Source: an uncultured Mailhella sp. (lineage in GTDB: Bacteria; Desulfobacterota; Desulfovibrionia; Desulfovibrionales; Desulfovibrionaceae). From it: a DNA stretch of 5,774 nucleotides. The notes under the pieces were generated by a model, which was not told the origin of the DNA, made no database searches, and saw only the letters and a program-made list of their open reading frames with translations. How positions within the stretch are numbered: position 1 is the first letter of the stretch; every line of letters begins with the position of its first letter. Location: positions 1-5,774 of the forward strand of contig CAOMFZ010000130.1 of assembly GCA_948482415.1 (NCBI GenBank). Reading direction: 5' to 3'. The position numbers were made by a program, and so were the translations under genes. Below, one piece after another: positions 4,048 through 5,774 of this stretch.

Positions 4048-5774
4048 CTATTCTTCAATATTTTCAGCTTGTTCCGCGGCTTCCAGTTCTGCTTCGCGGA
4101 TTAAAATTTCCTCCAGCTGAATATCAGCAGAAACAACGCCGGTAATGTCGTCATTGTCATTGGTGACAGCCATGGCAACCGTAATAATCAGTTTGCCCGT
4201 GTATTGGGATTGATACAGGTCGCTGATATGCAGTTTTCCTGTGCTGACAGGGGCTTTGAACCATTCGCGGTCAGAGTAGTCATAGCCTTTTTTAGGCAGG
4301 TTGCCGTATTTTTCCTGATAGCTGGGGTCAGTGATAACAGCTTCCAGTAACTCTCCTTTTATATTATTGAGGGTCAGGAATTGGATAAAAGGATATTGCT
4401 TTACAAAAAGCTTCATGGCGTTGATTGTTTCTTCATTGCCGCTTTCAGCCACACAAACTCCTGCAAGTTTGGTGACAAGATGCGCTGCCAGTCTGCCGGC
4501 AAGACGCTTGATTTTTTGCAGTTCGGTGACAAAGAGTTCCGGGAAATAGCGTTTTGCAAGCACCAGCATTTCCTGTGTTGAAAACGATGTATTTCGTCCT
4601 TCTTCATAGGCTTTCATAATATCAGCATAGATTTTGCCAATAGCAGGGTGCTGTTTATTGATTTTGCTGTCGCCTTCCAGTTTGAAATGGTGATTAATCC
4701 AATAGGCAACGCCTGCCCGCCCTGCTTTATCCGTAATAATAATAGGCACGGGCTTGCCCAAAATGGCTTTGGTATCAAAAATATTATAGATTTCTTCATT
4801 TTTGGCTAAGCCGTCTATATGCACACCGGCAGCTGTGGCGTTAAATTCAGCGCCCACAAACGGATAGTTAGGCGGAATTTTATACCCCAGTTCGCTTTCA
4901 AAAAATTCTGCAATTTCAGAAATAACCGTGGTGTCGGCAGCTTCATCTTTGCCTGTCAGGGAAATATATTCAATGACAAGGGCTTCAATTGGCGTATTGC
5001 CTGTGCGTTCGCCAAAACCAAGCAAAGCACCGTTGACAGCACCGCAGCCATAGAGCCAGGCAGTGACACTGTTCACAAGTACTTTGTGGAAGTCATTATG
5101 CCCATGCCATTCAAGCCATTCTCCGGGGACGCCCGCTTCGTTTGTAAAAGCACGGACTATGCGCTGTACAGAACGGGGCAGAGCCGCTCCGCTGTACGGA
5201 ACGCCAAAGCCCATGGTGTCACATAAACGAATTTTTACAGGCATGGACGCCTGTTTGGACAATTCCATGAGTTTGCCTGCAAAGGGCAGGCAAAAGCCGT
5301 AAATATCCGCACGGGTGATATCTTCAAAGTGACAGCGGGGAACAATACCCCAGGAAAGTGCCTGCTCCACAAGTTTGAGATAATCATTCATGGCAGTTTG
5401 GCGATTTTTGCCGAGTTTTAAATATAAATGATAATCAGAAACACTGGTGAGCATGCCCACTTCGTCAAATTCCATATCACGGGCTATTTTTAAATCGTCA
5501 ATATTAGCGCGTATCCAGCCGGTAATGCGGGGAAAGCGGTAACCGCGGGCACGGCATGTTTCAATGGCTTTCCTGTCTTTTTGAGAATACATAAAAAATT
5601 CAGAAGCCTGAATAAGTCCGCTTTTTCCTCCTAACTTATGCAGCAGATCATACATGCGGGCAATTTGCTTGACCGTATACGGCGGACGGGCTTGCTGACC
5701 GTCTCGAAAAGTGGTGTCTGTAATGAAAAAAGGATTGGCAGGACGATGCGGAATGGTGACATCATCAAATTCAA
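4048..5774 (-). CDS. HMGL/DRE-TIM acyltransferase ((Re)-citrate/homocitrate/isopropylmalate synthase-like) with C-terminal Cache-like domain; 5' end beyond right edge
   Basis: This likely joins acetyl-CoA to a 2-oxoacid in a metal-dependent Claisen condensation in the cytosol. The frame is open to the window edge, so 574 residues are visible and the start is outside; an internal Met at 5655 is not the start. The HMGL barrel begins with DTTFRDGQQA (5689-5718), holding the family's metal-binding Asp and catalytic Arg. It continues with HFEDITRADIYGF, LCDTMGFGVP, the metal-ligand motif EWHGHNDF (HxH at 5092-5106) and GFGERTGNTPIE. A LeuA-type communication region follows (FNATAAGVHIDGLAKNEEIY). 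The wording DTTFRDGQQARPPY, SEFF, GWIRA and EWHGHND recalls (Re)-citrate synthases of anaerobes, but homocitrate and isopropylmalate synthases are close relatives, so the substrate is open. The last 140 or so residues resemble a Cache fold in place of the LeuA regulatory domain. It heads the visible operon, overlapping or 11 nt from the next gene. Confidence 0.85.
   Translation of the reverse strand, partial: EFDDVTIPHRPANPFFITDTTFRDGQQARPPYTVKQIARMYDLLHKLGGKSGLIQASEFFMYSQKDRKAIETCRARGYRFPRITGWIRANIDDLKIARDMEFDEVGMLTSVSDYHLYLKLGKNRQTAMNDYLKLVEQALSWGIVPRCHFEDITRADIYGFCLPFAGKLMELSKQASMPVKIRLCDTMGFGVPYSGAALPRSVQRIVRAFTNEAGVPGEWLEWHGHNDFHKVLVNSVTAWLYGCGAVNGALLGFGERTGNTPIEALVIEYISLTGKDEAADTTVISEIAEFFESELGYKIPPNYPFVGAEFNATAAGVHIDGLAKNEEIYNIFDTKAILGKPVPIIITDKAGRAGVAYWINHHFKLEGDSKINKQHPAIGKIYADIMKAYEEGRNTSFSTQEMLVLAKRYFPELFVTELQKIKRLAGRLAAHLVTKLAGVCVAESGNEETINAMKLFVKQYPFIQFLTLNNIKGELLEAVITDPSYQEKYGNLPKKGYDYSDREWFKAPVSTGKLHISDLYQSQYTGKLIITVAMAVTNDNDDITGVVSADIQLEEILIREAELEAAEQAENIEE
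4108..4518 (-). other. Cache/PDC-like sensor domain at C-terminus of the condensing enzyme
   Basis: After a linker helix (FVTELQKIKRLAGRLA) comes YPFIQFLTLNNIKGELLEAV, then GYDYSDREWFKAPVSTGK, LHISDLYQSQYTGKLIITVAM and DDITGVVSADIQLEEI. The series of a hydrophobic strand ending in a small-molecule pocket, DYSDREWF, ISDLY..TGKLIITVA and GVVSADIQLEE is the core pattern of Cache (PDC) ligand-sensing domains. No membrane segment lies on either side, so the domain is cytosolic, which is unusual for this fold. An acidic tail (ELEAAEQAENIEE) ends the protein. The call rests on motif resemblance. Confidence 0.65.

Noticed and set aside
4819..5226. Plus-strand open frame of 135 codons
   Set aside because: It is antisense to the conserved HMGL catalytic core. 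The length reflects the codon bias of the real gene.
5653..5655. Met at 5655 as the start of the condensing enzyme
   Set aside because: The frame stays open upstream and encodes the essential DTTFRDGQQ motif before this Met, so the true start is beyond the right edge.
1..5774. CRISPR array, tRNA/rRNA, insertion sequence or riboswitch
   Set aside because: No regularly spaced repeats, cloverleaf, transposase frame or terminal inverted repeats were seen. RibF has no FMN riboswitch in front because it is internal to the operon.

Overview
The window is a gene-dense bacterial segment with every recognisable gene on the minus strand. It most resembles an anaerobic or microaerophilic Gram-negative bacterium. 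A Desulfovibrionaceae-like (Desulfobacterota) lineage is my best guess. The reasons are a NikR nickel regulator, a FolE2-type GTP cyclohydrolase, a periplasmic DsbA-like protein with a signal peptide, and a homocitrate/isopropylmalate/(Re)-citrate-synthase-like enzyme. This placement is inference; no rRNA or marker gene is present to confirm it.

Layout, in transcription order from right to left. (1) A HMGL/DRE-TIM family acyl-CoA condensing enzyme is cut by the right edge. It carries a C-terminal Cache-like sensor domain and no membrane segment (4048-5774). (2) Next is a secreted DsbA/ScsC-like thiol-disulfide protein (3254-4036). (3) It is followed by RibF, the bifunctional riboflavin kinase/FAD synthetase (2269-3252). 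(4) Then comes NikR with an added histidine-rich tail (1769-2266). (5) FolE2 (944-1750) closes the series. The gaps between these five genes are 1 to 18 nt, or slightly more upstream of the secreted protein depending on its start. No promoter or terminator is visible between them, so they look like one operon whose promoter lies beyond the right edge. A clear intrinsic terminator (880-914) follows folE2.

(6) Past the terminator is the first two thirds of an MFS exporter of the EntS/MFS_3 type (1-764), cut by the left edge. It has its own candidate promoter and a good ribosome binding site. Its base composition is much more AT-rich (about 32-33% GC in blocks I counted) than the operon (about 37-53%), so it may have been acquired separately.

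The operon mixes functions: central carbon metabolism, periplasmic thiol chemistry, flavin cofactor synthesis, nickel sensing and pterin synthesis. A loose link is metal and redox cofactor economy: NikR reads nickel, and FolE2 is the GTP cyclohydrolase class with relaxed metal needs. The points most worth a second look are the cytosolic Cache domain fused to a condensing enzyme, the His/Cys-rich extension of NikR, and an A9 homopolymer inside the nikR DNA-binding region. No mobile element, CRISPR array or RNA gene was seen.
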